Shown in pieces: positions 45,685 through 57,499 of a stretch of DNA of 64,000 bases. This stretch comes from Carettochelys insculpta (Eukaryota > Chordata > Testudines > Carettochelyidae): NCBI RefSeq assembly GCF_033958435.1, contig NC_134158.1, forward strand, positions 9,302,337 through 9,366,336. Reading direction: 5' to 3'. The notes under the pieces were generated by a model that was given only the letters and a program-made list of their open reading frames with translations, ran no database searches and had not been told where the DNA came from. Within the stretch, counting starts at the first letter, position 1; each line of letters opens with the position of its first letter. The position numbers and the translations under genes are program-made.

Positions 45685-46150
45685 TATGACTACACTAGGC
45701 AAAGCAAGTTGACTGCAGACGCACAATTCCAGGAGGGATAGCTCAGTGGTCTGAGGATTGGGCTGCTAAATTCAGGGCTGTGAGCTCAGCCCTTGAGGGG
45801 GCCGTTTAGGGATCAGGGGAAATAGGAGAAGATAGGTGGGTGGGAGGGATGGTGCTTGGCCCTGCTAAGAGGGCAGGGGACTGGATTCAGTGACCTCCTG
45901 AGGTCCCTTCCAGCTCTGTGAGGTATATCAATTGCATAGCTGCAATCACCCTGTTTGCGCTGAGCTTACTTGGCCCTCTGTAGTTGGCAAGGTCAACGGG
46001 TGAGCTTCTCCGCTTGACCGCCTTACTCCTCACATCTTGTAAGCAGTACGGGGGTCAACTGCCCCACTGAGAGGTCAATTTCACACATCCCTGCTAGATG
46101 AATGAAATTGACCTCCAGTGCGGGTCCACCTTCCAGGCTCAGGTAGATAT
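45685..46150. mobile_element. MITE (family F) split by a SINE
   Basis: GGCTATGACTACACTAGGCA at the left and GGTCAATTTCACACATCCC to the right belong to one unit. CAATT on both sides of the SINE is a possible target duplication. Confidence 0.5.
45731..45928 (+). mobile_element. Full-length tRNA-derived SINE (Cry I type)
   Basis: The 5' head has an A box (TAGCTCAGTGG) and a B-box-like GGCTGTGAGCTCAGCC, RNA polymerase III signals. The tail GACCTCCTGAGGTCCCTTCC matches the CR1 3' end, the expected source of its retrotransposition machinery. It is the best reference copy for the fragments at 6.4, 9.3, 13.75, 18.3 and 40.0 kb. Confidence 0.85.
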
Positions 46151-46429
46151 AGTCTCAGTCACAGCAAAGGAGCCAGTTCTGGTTGGAAACAACCTGTGAC
46201 ATTTAACTCTGATTTTACAAAGTGTTTGCTGGCAGGAGCCGTGGCTGACAGCTCGCTGTTCTTTTTGATTACCTAGTCCCAGCTCGCTAGCCCTCATCTT
46301 TCGACCCTCTCGTGGAGAGCGTTCGGTAATGTGGTAGTTCCCGGATTAGCTTTGGCATGAGGCTGGGGAAGCAGAACCTGTGGTTGGAGATGCGGAAGGA
46401 TCTTTGTTGCAGAGGCCCAATAGTCCCTG
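46151..46429. other. Intergenic, no recognised feature
   Basis: Nothing recognised. Confidence 0.4.
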
Positions 46430-46590
46430 TAAGCTGAAAGCTTGGGTGGCTGCCCACGAGAGAGTCAAATGCTGCCCAGCTGGTTAGCCAACCAGAGCAG
46501 GCCGGGCGTGTGGCTGTGGGTGGTGCACCTTCCCATATGACTCGGCACACAGAACAAAATTTATTCCACCCAGAGGGAAAACATTAACAA
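46430..46590 (+). mobile_element. MITE family A copy
   Basis: GTCAAATGCTGCCCAGCTGG, GTGGGTGGTGCACCTTCCC and AACAAAATTTATTCCACCC; the ends are decayed. Confidence 0.6.
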
Positions 46591-47687
46591 GTCCCTTTGG
46601 CTGCTGGGAGCTGCCGTCAAATGTTTTTCTGAACCTAGCCGTAGTGGGTAGCACGAGGGAAAATTTGCCCGCTAGAAGGTGCCAGGTCTGGGCTCCTGAG
46701 ATGCCAGAGCAGTTAGATGCCAGAGCGTTTTTCAGAAGGCAGCCAAGCAGGTTTCACAGGCAGGTTTTGCTCTGAGCTCCGCGCAGCTGACCCCGTTCTA
46801 ACTCCCACCTGCCTCCACGCAATGTCCCCTCGTGCTCCTGAGGTCTTGCTGCATGCGAGCCTGGTCACAGTGCTTGTGAAACACTCAGAGCCTACAAAAA
46901 TTGAAGATTCATTAATAAGGGGGGATTTCAACTCTCCCCGGGTTACCTGGGCACAGGTCACCTCTGGGCGTTTCTTAACGAAGGTTTCATGGAAGCAGCT
47001 TATCCCAGGACCCCTCAGTGGAAAGGCAACTCCTGACTTAGCCCCAGGTGGTGCTGAGGATCTGATCCAAGCTGGGAATATGGCTGAACTGCCCAGCAAC
47101 AGCGTCCATCCCGTAATTAAATTTAAACCGCCTTGGGAGGGGATTACCAAAGCGGGTCCCCGCAGTCACATTTTACTTTGAAAAGAGGAACGGCCCCAAA
47201 ATGAGGAAGTGGAGAGGTAAAGGCGCATTCACCAGAGCAAAGTGCAGGGAGGCTGCATGGAAACTTTCGAAAACCACCGTCACAGGCTCCGATTAAACAT
47301 ATGGCCCAAATGTAAAAAAAGAAAAACAAAGCAGTAAGAAGACAAAAAAAAAAAAAAAAATTGCCACCGTGGCTAAACAGCAGAGCCAGTACAAGCTGTG
47401 GTTCAGCCTGTCCATCCATAGACATCGGTCCGGGCCGGTCTATGGTCTAGATGATATTTTCTCCTGCTGGGAGGGCAGGGGACCGGACTCAATGGCCTCT
47501 CGAGCTCCCTTCCAGTTGCAGCGTTCCATGAGTCTATGATTCTTTTCTTGCTGATGGCGTATTGGGGTGCATCAGGAGGAGCATTTCCAGCAGATCTGGA
47601 GAAGTGATTATTCCCCTTTATTCGGCACTGGTGAGGCCACACCTGGAGTGTTGCGCCCAGTTCTGGGCTCCCTGGTATAGGAAGGAT

Positions 47688-48170
47688 CGTAGAACCCTAG
47701 GGCTGGAAGGGAGCTCAGGAGGTCATCTAGTCCAGCCCCCTTCCCAAAGCAGGACCAACCCCAACTAAATCATCCCAGCCAGGACCTTGTCAAGCCGGCA
47801 CTTAAAAACCTCCAGGGATGGAGAATCTGCCACCTCTCTAGGTAACACATCCCAGCGCTTCACCACCCTCCTGGGGAAAGAGTTTTTCCTAATATCCAAC
47901 CTACGCCTCCCCCTCTGTAACTTCAGCCCATTGCTCCTTGTTCTGCCGTCTGTCACCACTGAGGACAGTTTCTCAACCTCCTCTTTAGAGCTCCCCTTCA
48001 GGAAGTTGAAGGCTGCTATTAAATCACCCCTCAGTCTTCTCTTCTGTAAACTAAACAAGCCCAAATCCCTCAGCCTCTCCTCAAAGGTCTTGTGCTCCAG
48101 ACCCTTAATCATTTTTGTTGCCTTCTGCTGAACCTGCTCCAGCACATCCACCTCCTTTTTATAGTGGGGG
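47688..48170 (-). mobile_element. CR1 3' fragment nested inside another CR1
   Basis: Reversed CR1 (TCGTAGAACCCTAGGGCTGG to CCACCTCCTTTTTATAGTG). The surrounding plus-strand CR1 stops at about 47687 and resumes near 48180 (AATGGAGGGCAACCAAAATG), ending at about 48640. Confidence 0.75.
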
Positions 48171-49261
48171 GCTGCATCGGAGAGGGTACAATGGAGGGCA
48201 ACCAAAATGATTCAGAGGCTGGGGCATATGACCTACAAGAAGAGGCTGAGGGATTTGGGCTTATTCAGTTTGCAGAAGAGGAAAATGAGGGGTGATTTGA
48301 TAGCAGCCTTCAGCTTCCTGAAAGTGGCTCTAAAGACGCTGGAAAGAGGCTGTTCTCAGTTGTGACAGACAGCAGAACAAGGAGCAATGGTCTGAAGTTA
48401 CAGAGAGGGAGATGTAGGTCAGATATTAGGAAAAACTATTTCCACAGGAGGGTGGTGAAGCACTGGAATGTGTTACCTAGACAGGTGGTGGAATCTCCAT
48501 CCCTGGAGATTTTTAAGTCCCAGCTTGACCAAGCCCTGGCTGGGATGATTTAGTTGGGGTTGATCCTGCTTTGGCCAGGGGGCTGGACTCAGTGACTTCC
48601 TGAGGTCCCTTCCAGCCCTAGGGTTCTGTGATTCAGAATAAACGAGGTGGTTAGTGGCCAGAAGGCATCTTTCAAAAACTGAAAGTCAGGCCTGTCTGAG
48701 GAGTAGGAGTATAATTAGGCTGGTCAAAAAAAGAATTTGAAGAGTAAGTAGCAAAAGGCTCTTTAAGTCCATCAGAAGCAGAACTCCTGCCAAACCATCA
48801 GTGGAACCACTGGATGATTCAGCTGCTAAAGAAAGACCAGGCTGTGGGGAGATACAGAATGAATTCTTCGCATCTGTCTTCATGGCAGAGGATGTCGGGG
48901 GGCGGGGGGGTTGCTAAATCTGAGCCGTTCTTTTCTGGTGACCGATCTGAGGATCTGGCCCTGATCGAGGTATCGTCAGTGGAGGTGTGGGAACAAAACT
49001 GTAGAATGAATCATAGAATCCCAGGGCTGGAAGGGAGCTCAGGAGGTCATCGAATCTAGCTCCCTGCTTCAAGCAGGACCAACCCCCACCAAGTCATCCC
49101 AGCTAGGATCTTGTCAATCCGGGACTTAAAAACCTCCAGGGATGGAGAATCCACCACCTCGCTAGGCAACACGTTCCAATGCTTCACCACCTTCACCAGG
49201 AGTGACTTAGTGACTTAATGATCCTCTAAAGAGGAATAAGTCACTAAGTCACCAAATTACC

Positions 49262-49592
49262 ACAAATTGAACCTCTCTAATCCAGAACGCTCTTGTCTGC
49301 AAAAACGTCTGTAATCCAGCATGATTTTACTTAGCCAGACAACCACTTACCTGGGTATGGCCAAGTTTTGTGTGGTCCCATTAAGTTTGTGTCGAGCCAC
49401 CAGGCCTGGCTCTCAGTGTTCTGTGCTGTTATTTTGCTGTCATTCACCCCAAAATGTCTCCTAGGAGCCCAGTAAGCAGTGTTAGTGTTGGTAATGTGCT
49501 AGTCAATATTGACCTCCTGTGATCTGGCAAATTCTCTCATCTGGGACCAGCCAGATCCCAAGGGTGCCAGACAACAGAGGTTCAGCCTGTAG
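49262..49592. mobile_element. MITE family E, near-complete copy
   Basis: TTGAACCTCTCTAATCCAG at the left and CAGAGGTTCAGCCTGTA at the right are inverted. Internal CCACTTACCTGGGTATGGCC and GTTCTGTGCTGTTATTTTGC are shared with 57168-57330. A reversed CR1 fragment (49015-49210) lies just left of it. Confidence 0.7.
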
Positions 49593-50034
49593 CTGCGGTT
49601 TGTAACCAATTCTTTAAATCAGTTTCTGTAATCCCATGACTGGAGTATAGCTAACGTGACCGCGATTTTTCACAAAAGGTTCAGAGGTGATCCTGGCAAT
49701 TACAGACCAGCAAACCTAACTACAGCACTAGGAAAATTGTTCAAAACTATAAAGAAGGGAATGGTCTGACTCATAGATATACCTGATTAGATGGGAAGAC
49801 GCCCAACACAGCTTTTGTAAAGAGAAATTATACCTCATCGGTCGATTAGCATTTTTCAAGGAGGTCAACAAAAATGTGGCCACAGGGGATGTTAAGTAAA
49901 GGAAGCTATCGTGGGGTAAAAGGAAAGGTCCTCTACTGGATCAATATCGAGTTAAAAAGACAGGAAACAAAGCGTAGAAATAAACGGTCAGTTTTCCGAA
50001 TGCAGGGTGGTAATTAGTGTTGTCCAGTGTTCCC

Positions 50035-50223
50035 TTTAAGCTGAGCAGCTGGGAAGCCCACCCAGGAGAGATTCAGATATCACCGAGCTGATTAGCAGAG
50101 TGCCCACAATCCCCCACAGCTGGCTGCATGTCTTTCTATGGTGGTTCACATCTGCACATGTTTTGGCACACGTAACAAAATTTATTCCACCTGTGGCTGG
50201 AAAAAAAAAACCAAGAGGGAACA
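50035..50223 (+). mobile_element. MITE family A copy nested in CR1
   Basis: Begins GTGTTCCCTTTAAGCTGAGC and ends GAGGGAACAC, with the core CACCGAGCTGATTAGCAGAG. Confidence 0.75.
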
Positions 50224-50985
50224 CAGCCCCACATCTGGCAACATGGGCTTTTATGATGGTGCCTGGCTAGTCCGAGGCTGACAGTGACGAGGCGCAGAGG
50301 GATCTCGCCAAACTGGGTGAGTGGGCCACGAAAGGGCAGATTCGCAAGTCGATAAAATCAAGTGCAGCTGTACATACAAAAAGATGAGCTGTTCCCACTG
50401 CAGAAAGAGACACCTCAGCGCCAGCCGCTGCGGTTAGTTCTCTGGGAAAATCTGCTGAATGGACAGTGGCAGCCACAAAAAGCTAACAGCTAGTTAGGAG
50501 CCAATAGAAAATGGGTAGGTAGCAAGGCAGAAAATATCCCATTGCCTGTCTGTAAATCTATGGCACGCCCACGGCTTAATCCTAAGGGCAGTTCTGGTCA
50601 CCTCCTCTCAGAAAAGATCGGCCGTAGGAGGAGAGATTAAAGAGTCTGGAGCTGCTCAGCTTGGAAAAGAGACATCTGAGGAGGGGAGGGAAGGAATGGA
50701 GTCTATGAAATCATGGCTGCCCTGGAGAAAGTGGAAAAGGATTTCTTATTTACCCCCCTTCGTGTGCCACAAGAGCCAGGCTCGCCCAGTGAAATGAATT
50801 GGCAGCAGGTTTAACACAAACAGCTGGCAGTGTTTCTTCACGCAGCAGGCAGTTAACCTGTGGAACTCCTCGCCAGAGGAGGTTGCAAAGATCAGGACTT
50901 TAACAGGGTTCAGAAAAGAGCTAGATAAGTTCCTGGCGGTCAGGTCCATTGATGGCTGTTAGCCAGGGTGGTCAGGGATGCAGCT

Positions 50986-51893
50986 GATCCAGCTCAGTGG
51001 GGGGTTTTTCCGGGAGCTGCGGGGGACATGGGTGATGCTTAGAGGGTGGATCGCATGCGCCCTCCCTTCTGGAGTCCTGCTCTGAGGGAGGGGTGTGACT
51101 GCCCCCCGCCGTCAAGGGAAGAAAAGATGGGGAAGGGGCGGAGCAGTGAGGAGAGGGTGGGGCATAGACAAGAAGGGGGCGGGGCATGGGCGGGGCAGAG
51201 TAAGTGGCTGGTTCCTCCCCTCTTCCCACGGATCCCTCTCCCCAGTCACCACTGCTGGTGGGCACGTGTCCCACAATGGAGGGGGACAGGGTGGGACCAT
51301 CTGCCCAGGACGTGTCCCGCTTGTTGGCCCTGTTTTCAAGCAGGGGAAAGGGGGAAATTCTGGATGGGGTTGGGAAACCGGACCAGACCCCTGCTGCGGG
51401 GGCCTGAACCTCCCCAGCAATGAGCCCAGGGGAGAGGCCCCGCCCCCTTACGCCCAGCTGCTGGGAAGCGGGTGGGGCTTGGAACTCCTGTGCCTGGACC
51501 CTGCTTGGGTTTCTCCCCCACCCCCCAGTTTCCATTTTACCAGCCTTCCTCCCACAAAAAAAAGTCCTTAAAAAGCCTCAGGCAGCGCCGGAGCTGCAGG
51601 TTGCAGACCTCTGGTCTAGACCGTGCTTGGCCCTGCCCTGAGGGCAGGGGACTGGATTCGATGACCTCTCAAGGTCCCTTCCAGTTCTACGGTTCCTACG
51701 CTTGCAAGGCAAAGAGGAACAAACTCGCTCTGATGGGTCAGAAAGTCCACCGGCTCCCAAGGGAAATGGATACATACATAAGTTCTTAGTCTCCCCAGTA
51801 GTTATTATATTGTGGTCTCCTTTTTTTGCTGTGCCTGTCTTTCACCCCAACAGAGGGACTAACTCCTGTCTGGGTTCTGTCTCTTTATTCCAG
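50986..51893 (+). other. ZNF5 upstream intron sequence
   Basis: GC-rich low-complexity sequence to 51.6 kb, then a CR1/SINE tail at 51610-51700 (TGAGGGCAGGGGACTGGATT), then a pyrimidine-rich acceptor ending CTTTATTCCAG. No KRAB exon was found between 43.2 and 51.9 kb. Confidence 0.45.
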
Positions 51894-52894
51894 CCGGCGA
51901 CGGAATGCTAAGTGAGGAGGCGGAAGACAATCCACCACTGGCAGGCTGCCAGGAGCCAGAACCCCTTGGGACGTCATCCAGATGTTCCCGAGTAGACCCG
52001 GCATCAAGTCTTGGGCCGGGGAAAGCTTCTGAGCACCAGCCTGAGTCAGAACGGGAGCAGGGCGAGCAGCCAGAGGAGAAAGGACGTCCATCCGTTACCT
52101 CTAGTGGAGGTGGAAGAGAACTGCTGGAGAACTCGTCACCGAAAACCCATCCGAGAGAAAAGAAAACCCCAGGTCCTGACTGTGAGACAAGAATGAACAG
52201 TAGCAAAGAGCTGGGTCGATCTCGGGCCCCTGCCCCGGGAGAGAAGCCCTACAAATGCCTGGAGTGCGGGAAAAGTTTCAACCAAAGCTCCAACTTAATT
52301 CTGCACCAGCGGACGCACACGGGGGAGAGGCCCTACCAGTGCCTGGACTGCGGAAAAAGCTTCAACCGGAGCTCGAGCCTCATCGTCCACCAGCGCATCC
52401 ACACAGGGGACAAGCCCCACAAGTGCCCCAAGTGCGGCAAGAGTTTCATTCAGAGCTCCAACCTGACCACCCACCAGAAGACCCACACGGGCGAGAAGAA
52501 CTGCCAGTGCCCGGAGTGTGGGAAAATGTTCGGTGACAACTCGGCCCTCATCAAACACCGGCGGATCCATTCGGGACAGAAACCCTACAAATGCCCCGAG
52601 TGCGGGAAAGGCTTCAGCGACAGCTCGACCTGCATCCGACACCAGCGAACCCACACGGGGGAGAGACCCTATAAATGCCTCGACTGCGGGAAAAGCTTCA
52701 ATCTCAGCTCCAACCTGATCACCCACCGGAGAATCCACACGGGGGAGAGACCCTACAAATGCCTGGACTGCGGGAGAGGGTTCAGTCAGAATTCCCACCT
52801 GATCAAGCATCACAAAGTCCATGCGGGAGTGAAAGCTGGAACGCGGGGGCGGGGGCCGGCGGGGCTTTTCTCAGCCAGTTCTTCCGTGTCCTGA
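51894..52894 (+). CDS. ZNF5: C2H2 zinc-finger terminal exon, 7 fingers
   Basis: The exon follows CTCTTTATTCCAG and starts two bases into a codon, then GDGMLSEEAEDN, cognate to the ZNF3 spacer. It ends TGA at 52892-52894. An acidic, Pro/Ser-rich spacer of about 115 residues precedes seven Cys2His2 fingers with TGERPY/TGDKPH linkers. Helix residues -1/2/3/6: QSNL, RSSV, QSNT, DSAK, DSTR, LSNT, QSHK; finger 5 has Cys for the core Leu. The C-terminal tail is Gly/Arg/Ser-rich. The finger DNA is visibly more GC-rich at third positions than ZNF1-ZNF4, so it is a more distant or differently evolving paralogue. No defect seen. Nuclear DNA binding expected; upstream domain unknown. Confidence 0.92.
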
Positions 52895-53526
52895 GGGGGA
52901 GACCATTCCTGGTGGGATACAGTCTCAGAGGTGTTAGGTGTTGGGAGATTAGACCCAAGTGGTGGACAAAATAAGGAAGGATTTGGGGGGATGATCTCTG
53001 CCACCTGCTTTTTCCTCTTTTGGGGTCTCTTAAAAAGCAACCGGAAATAAGGTCAGCCCACAACCCCTGTCCCACCTGGCTTCCCAGCTTGCTATATCTT
53101 TCTCCTCTTACCTTCCCTGCAGCTCATTGCCAGCGCTTCATCTCAGCTCATCAAGCAGCCTTGCTCTCGGTTAGGGAACGTGGTTTCCACCTGTGAGGGC
53201 TGAAAGCCATGGGGTGAGCAGGACATCCACACCTGCGGGGAGCTCGAAATACCAGCCCCACCGCCACTCCTGAGACCCTGTGTTGTATTCATTTCCCTCG
53301 TTGTGGAATTTCTGCCCCATTGTTGTTGTCGTTGGGTTTTTTCCCCCCTCCGATCCTGCGTCTCTCTTGGCCTCCCGTCAAACCCTGAAGATTCATGCCC
53401 AGCAGTCGGCCAGACCTGCCTTCTCAAAGGAGAGAGGATGTCATCAGTTATAGCTGGGGCCAGATCATAACTAACCAATTCAAGCAGCCGGCATCAGGGG
53501 GTCCCTCAATGTTTTACCACCCATGG
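52895..53526 (+). other. ZNF5 3' flank
   Basis: Likely 3' untranslated sequence. No AATAAA was noticed before the MITE at 53527. Confidence 0.4.
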
Positions 53527-53665
53527 CCAGAATAAATTTTGTCCAGTGCAGCAAGGCGTGTGTGGATTTGCATGGCCTATGGAAACAGCCTGCCCGTTCT
53601 GCTCATCAGCTGGGCCTCACCTGAATCTCTCCTGGGGGGCTGCCCAAGCACTTGGCTTACAGGTG
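53527..53665 (-). mobile_element. MITE family A copy carrying AATAAA downstream of ZNF5
   Basis: Reversed copy (CAGAATAAATTTTGTCCAGTG...CTCATCAGCTGGGCC). In this orientation its core supplies AATAAA on the ZNF5 sense strand, about 640 bp after the stop. Confidence 0.65.
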
Positions 53666-53863
53666 CATCTGCCTGCAAGCAGACTTGAACCTGGGACTGC
53701 CAGAGCTTAGTGGCACCAGCCTAAGTGTGTGAGTTATATACTTCCCCTTGCTGAGGAAGGGCGTCCCGAGCTTCAGAGACCCAGCTGATCCCAGACAAGC
53801 CCTCACTTGTCATGCCAACAGACCAGGGAGGCAGCAGGAGGGATGGAACCTGTGACCTTAGGG

Positions 53864-54478
53864 CAGTGGTTCTTACCCTGGGGTGCACACACCCCCTGGG
53901 GGTACATGATGCCTTTTCTGGGGGTGCAAGACATGCCAGGTTTTTTTAGACGGTAAATCATCGAAAACACAAATGAAGCTCAGGCACCTAAGTACGACGA
54001 CTTTGTTTCACCAGACCTGTGTATTTACTAACATTGTACATTTTTTAACGATTGCTGTAATGCACAAACAAACAATTTATTTTCAAGTTTTTAAGTGAAT
54101 TGTAGTGAAATTCTCTGGCTACAAAATACAGCGGGCCGCCACATGGCGGGGTATTTCTTGACGCATGCGCAGATGACGAGGTGGCAGGAGCGCAGCTCTG
54201 TTTGAATTCATTTAGCCGCTAACTGTTCCAGTTGACTTCCACAGCAAAACTCCACGATATCTCTGGGTGGTGCTTGCGTATTTTTGTATGCCTGCTGTGC
54301 TATTATTTGTGGTGGGTAGTAACATAAAACTCTTTTACGTGTATTTAATATACATTTAAAATGTGTAGGCCCCAACATCTCTGGTTTTGATTTGTGATAG
54401 GGCGTGCGAGAACTTTTTTGGTTTTTGCTAAGGGGTGCGAGAACATATTTTGAGACCCAGAAGGGTTAAGAACCTCTG
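53864..54478. mobile_element. hAT element, 615 bp, with 8-bp target duplication
   Basis: Ends CAGTGGTTCTTACCC and GGGTTAAGAACCTCTG are inverted. Flanks CCTTAGGG (53856-53863) and CCTTAGTG (54479-54486) match at 7 of 8. The AT-rich interior encodes no transposase. Confidence 0.85.
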
Positions 54479-54486
54479 CCTTAGTG

Positions 54487-55340
54487 GCTGAAGATGCGTA
54501 CTACAGCATGAGTTAAAGGCCAGCTGGCTCTCGGCCAAGGTTGTAGAGCAGAAACTTCACTTCCCCCCAGTACGTGGTCGCTGCCTGTGGGGTTACACAG
54601 GGTTGATTTGCCGGAGAAAGCATCCCCGTGTAACCAATCAGTGGGCCAAAAACATCTGCAAAAACCATCTCTCAGCCATCTTGCCTATCCTGTCTCTCCT
54701 CCACCCAGCCTGTCTCTGTTAAGTGCGGGATAAGTGAATGCCTTTCACGTCCAGAGAACAAAACCACCCTCCTCCTTTTCATCTGAGAAAGGTTGCCCTG
54801 AAAACAAGCGATTCTAAGGCGGGGGATTCCCAGCCTACAGGTCAGGACGCAAATCTGGGTCTCCAATAGATTTTCTAAGGGTCACCGGCTGGGAGGCTCT
54901 GAGCCTCAGGTGGCTCTTTAAGGAGCCATTTGCAGCTTCTGCTACCGCTCACTCCTTCGGCTCCCAGTCCCTGCCCTGCCGCGCTGAAATGGAACTCAGT
55001 TTCATTGGTTTAACGGCTGGTGGGAGGGATCCGGCTGTTAAACCTAATGCAACTGTGTCCCATTTCAGCGCAGCAGAGGAACTGCATGGAACTGCCCATG
55101 CTGAAGGTGGCAGAAGGGAGAAGGAGGGCTAGAGGGAGCTGCATGGGGGAGGCGGTGGCCCAGAGAAGAATCAGCAGGGGACAGCAGTGGTGCTCTTGTG
55201 AGGTAAGTGGCGGGGGGGGCATTTGGGGGCTGCGAGGGGTTTAAGCCTGGGGGCGGGGGCGAATTGAATTCCCTTAGGTCACAAAGTCTTATTGAACTGT
55301 CAAAATGGGTCCCCCTCTTGAAAAGGTCAGGAACTGCTGC
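54487..55340. other. Intergenic with a dispersed repeat unit
   Basis: 54510-54570 is the reverse of the GCTGAGAGCCAGCTGGC unit at 15.5 kb. 54880-55210 has purine-rich unrecognised sequence. Confidence 0.4.
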
Positions 55341-55610
55341 TCTAAGGGCTGATCTCTACTTACCGGATAATCGACCACGGCGTAGTCGATCTTCCGGAAT
55401 TCGATTTTGCCGCATGTGTTAAGACGTGGCAAAATCGATCTCTCTGGGCACAGCCCTCGAGCCCTGTGCCGCATGGAGTAAGGGACATCGGCTTGAGCCT
55501 CGAGAAACCCGGACCGCACTCAGTAAGAAAGTCGATTCTGATAGGCCGATTCTAGAATCGTGTATCGGAAATGGACATTCTACCCTCGTGTAGACCCACC
55601 CAAAGATTCT
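55341..55610. mobile_element. GATCGA/TCGATT-rich MITE
   Basis: AAGGGCTGATCTCTACTTACC at one end and CTCGTGTAGACCCACCC at the other, with palindromic AATTCGATTTTGCC and GGCAAAATCGATC inside. Confidence 0.5.
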
Positions 55611-56101
55611 GACTCCCGAAAGGGGCGAAGCTTTGCTAAGATCTGAACTTGTTTTCTGTAATCCCGCCGTCGCCGGTTTGAGTGCTTGTTTCTTTGCCTG
55701 CGTTTAATCAATAAACTTTACCTTCAAATGGACGTTGTTGGGTGTTGGCCGAGCCTTGGGATGAAACCGGAGGCTCTGCTTAAAATTATCCCTGACCCTT
55801 CCTATTGCTGTTTAATGCTGGACTGAGAGAGTGGGTTAACGTCTTGAACTCTCTGGGGCTTTGGAGATCGGGGCCTATATCACAGGGCTGAGCAGGCAAG
55901 GTGGGGAGCGACCACCTCTATTCGGCTTGTTTGAAGAGCGTGTTGAGTCTTGGGTGGGAAACGGGCCCGAGGGTGCATACATGCCTGGTCCATTTCCACA
56001 ACAAATGTTGAGGTGCCTGGTGAGTTGCAATGCCTGTTTGGTGGGGGGTGGGCAGGGAGGATGGGGGTGCCAAAATCTAGGGTGCTCACAACTTGGCCTG
56101 G
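55611..56101. other. Intergenic, possible old LTR fragment
   Basis: TTAATCAATAAACTTTACC near 55707 resembles an LTR polyadenylation region. Nothing else is recognised. Confidence 0.35.
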
Positions 56102-56543
56102 TGTGATGGAGTGTGTGTGTGGGGGGGGGGTGCATGTGAGAGACTCAGGTTGGCTGTGTGTGTGACAGGCAGAGCAGCTCCCAGCAGCTAAGGGTGACCC
56201 CCTGGGGCTGTAACTGAAGCTGGCAGGTAACACCTCTGACCTCAACACAGCGCAGGGAGGAGCCGAGCTGGGTTTGAATTGGAGGCGGCAGTTAAAAGCT
56301 GGCGGGGAGAGAGAGTTGGGAGGCAGCCAGCCTGGCAAGGGGGGAAGCTGCAACCCAGAGGGGCACCCCTGGGCTCCTCTCCCCAGGACGGGTTGGAATG
56401 ACTGTCTCCACCGGCTGTACTGACACCTCTGCACTGAGCTGGGCCTCTGTCGCCTAATAAACTTCTCGTTCTCCCTGCTGAGTGAGAGTCACTCCTGCCT
56501 GCGGACGGGGTGCAGAGCTTGGGGACCCCTGAACCCCATCACA
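56102..56543 (+). mobile_element. Solo LTR, 442 bp, with perfect target duplication
   Basis: Starts TGTGATGG and ends CCATCACA, an 8-bp perfect inverted repeat with TG/CA termini. CCTGG flanks it on both sides (56097-56101, 56544-56548). A CTAATAAACTTCTCG polyadenylation region lies near its 3' end at about 56454. There is no internal sequence, so it is a solo LTR formed by LTR-LTR recombination. Confidence 0.88.
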
Positions 56544-56548
56544 CCTGG

Positions 56549-57165
56549 GTTCTGGACCCTGGCTCTCCATTCACCTCTCTCACCCCCACCGCCCTCCCAC
56601 TCCTTCAGGCTTACCACGGACAGGCGATGGCAAGGGTAGAGCTGGGGACTCAGGGTCTGGATGTGGAGGGCTTGGGCAGAGCTTAAGTTGTAAGACCCAT
56701 AGGGGCTAAAGCTAATCTTTTTACTTGAGCAACTGAGGTGGGACGCCTAGTGACACTGGGTGTCTGCACAGCCAGGCCCGGTGGTGCTGGGCCCAGAGGT
56801 GCCGGGCTTTGAATGGCCAAGGGCAGAGGAGCTGGGCGTTGAACTGCCAAGCCCCCAGGTGCCAGGGCTCCATTCTAGGTAGCTGTCAGTAATTAAGCAC
56901 TGGGCTTGAGCAGTGCACACTCTTGGAACACAGGGAGACTAATGTGATTGTCTTAGCTGACCTGCTTTACCCTGGCCGGAGAACTTCCCCCAAATAATCC
57001 CTAGCGCCGATGTCTCCAAAAACCCTTCAGCCTTCATTTTAAAATTGGCAGTGGTAGAGAAGCCATCCCCGTCCTGGGTAAATGGTGCCAGAAGTTACTT
57101 GTTTTGTAGGCCAGGCTCAACCGTGAGTAATCATTTTGGAAGACAGACTAAACGCCGCAAATGCT
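56549..57165. other. Intergenic, no recognised feature
   Basis: A GGTGCCGGGC/GGTGCCAGGG imperfect repeat at 56770-56870. No gene. Confidence 0.4.
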
Positions 57166-57499
57166 GGTTGAACCTCTCTAATCTGGAATTCTCTTGTCCA
57201 GTGGCCTCCGTAATCTGGCGTGGTTTTTGTTAGCCAGACGACCACTTCTCCTGGGCATGGCCAAGTTTCCCGTGGTCCCAGAAAGTTTGTTCCTGGCCAC
57301 CAGCCCTGGCGCTCGCTGTTCTGGGATGTCCTTGAGCCGTCATCCTTGTCTTCATGCCTACTGGTGTGTACAGCAGCAACAAAGGACCTCCACATCTGTC
57401 TGTCACTGGGCAGCTTCTCATCCTCATGTCAGAAGCTTCAGTTCTGCTTTTGCCACTGGCAGTCATACAAGTCACTGCCAGCTTTGGCCACATATCTAT

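Larger units (their letters stand above)
46870..50985 (+). mobile_element. One ancient CR1 LINE, dissected by later insertions
   Basis: Segments in CR1 order and the same orientation: endonuclease-like GGGGATTTCAACTCTCC (46920), GCCACCGTGGCTAAACA (47363), AAAAAGAATTTGAAGAG (48726), reverse-transcriptase region AGGTGATCCTGGCAATTACA (49685) and GGAAACAAAGCG...GGTCAGTTTTC (49970-50000), and 3' segments to 50985. Interruptions are CR1 copies at about 47410-48640, CR1 plus family E MITE at 49010-49600 and a family A MITE at 50035-50223. All frames are broken. Confidence 0.75.
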
